Below are positions 44,082 to 44,176 of a stretch of DNA of 44,176 bases, one piece after another (positions within the stretch are counted from its first letter, which is position 1; every line of letters starts with the position of its first letter). Source of the stretch: Phaeodactylibacter sp. GTDB taxonomy: Bacteria > Bacteroidota > Bacteroidia > Chitinophagales > Saprospiraceae. The stretch is taken from positions 1 to 44,176 of the forward strand of contig NZ_JALEGS010000045.1 of assembly GCF_022763345.1 (NCBI RefSeq), given 5' to 3'. The position numbers and the translations under genes are program-made. The notes beneath the pieces were generated by a model. That model saw only the letters and a program-made list of their open reading frames with translations. It did no database searches and was not told the origin of the DNA.

Positions 44082-44176
44082 GTCGTTGATCCAGACATTC
44101 ATCGTCTGGGGTCGTTGATCCAGACATTCATCGTCTGGGGTCGTTGATCCAGACATTCATCGTCTGGGGTCGTTGA
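44082..44176. repeat. 29-bp direct tandem repeat running off the window end
   Basis: Units start at 44082, 44111 and 44140, with 8 bases of a fourth at 44169-44176; the complete units are identical. Unit: GTCGTTGATCCAGACATTC then ATCGTCTGGG. Each unit contains a hairpin CCAGAC/GTCTGG with a 7-base loop. There are no spacers between units, so it is not a CRISPR array. A 29-base period cannot be read in one frame. Confidence 0.9.

Noticed and set aside
44082..44176. CRISPR array
   Set aside because: The 29-bp units are directly adjacent with no spacers, and no cas gene is present.

Overview
The window is chromosomal DNA from a member of the Bacteroidota, most likely a Saprospiria-like marine or freshwater lineage (inference). 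Supporting signs are a type IX secretion C-terminal sorting domain (FPNP...GIYFWK at 8115-9029), many SPII lipoproteins, signal peptides ending in ...AQ, several exact TAnnTTTG (-7) promoter boxes, no consistent Shine-Dalgarno sequences, a two-component-regulator beta-propeller and TPR-type HisKA_2 histidine kinase. No rRNA, tRNA or CRISPR array was seen.

Left part (1-9.5 kb): a periplasmic metzincin-like zinc protease, a small c-type cytochrome-like lipoprotein, three lipoproteins of unknown or metallo-beta-lactamase type, and a divergent pair made of a propeller lipoprotein and a membrane-anchored OmpR-type winged-helix regulator. Three TGTAAA direct repeats lie between that pair. A T9SS cargo protein follows.

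9-15.3 kb (minus strand): a GH29 alpha-L-fucosidase, a repeat element with inverted ends, then a small protein with an effector-associated-like domain, one membrane span and a GNQSPVV tail. It is translationally coupled to a large secreted repeat protein that carries the same G(D/N)QSPVV motif twice. This pair is my main candidate for an undescribed system.

17.6-26 kb: a TPR histidine kinase is divergent from an operon of an MMPL/RND-type exporter, a LolA-like periplasmic protein, an outer-membrane barrel, an alpha/beta hydrolase, a small protein and a LuxR-type response regulator. This looks like lipid or hydrophobic-compound export to the outer membrane, bracketed by its own two-component system.

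26-33 kb: an AlbA_2/ATPase protein and a conserved unknown gene precede an AT-rich island (about 28.6-32.8 kb). The island encodes a Tat-exported protein, a membrane thioredoxin-fold protein, a single-span protein and a secreted protein with carboxypeptidase-like domains. A 156-bp inverted-ended element sits inside the island, and a diverged 170-bp copy lies at 42.7 kb.

33-44 kb: a secreted purple-acid-phosphatase-like protein with a PA14 domain, a large unknown secreted protein, pyruvate phosphate dikinase (ppdK), a PHP-domain lipoprotein, an esterase lipoprotein and an unknown lipoprotein. The window ends inside a 29-bp tandem repeat whose unit is a hairpin.
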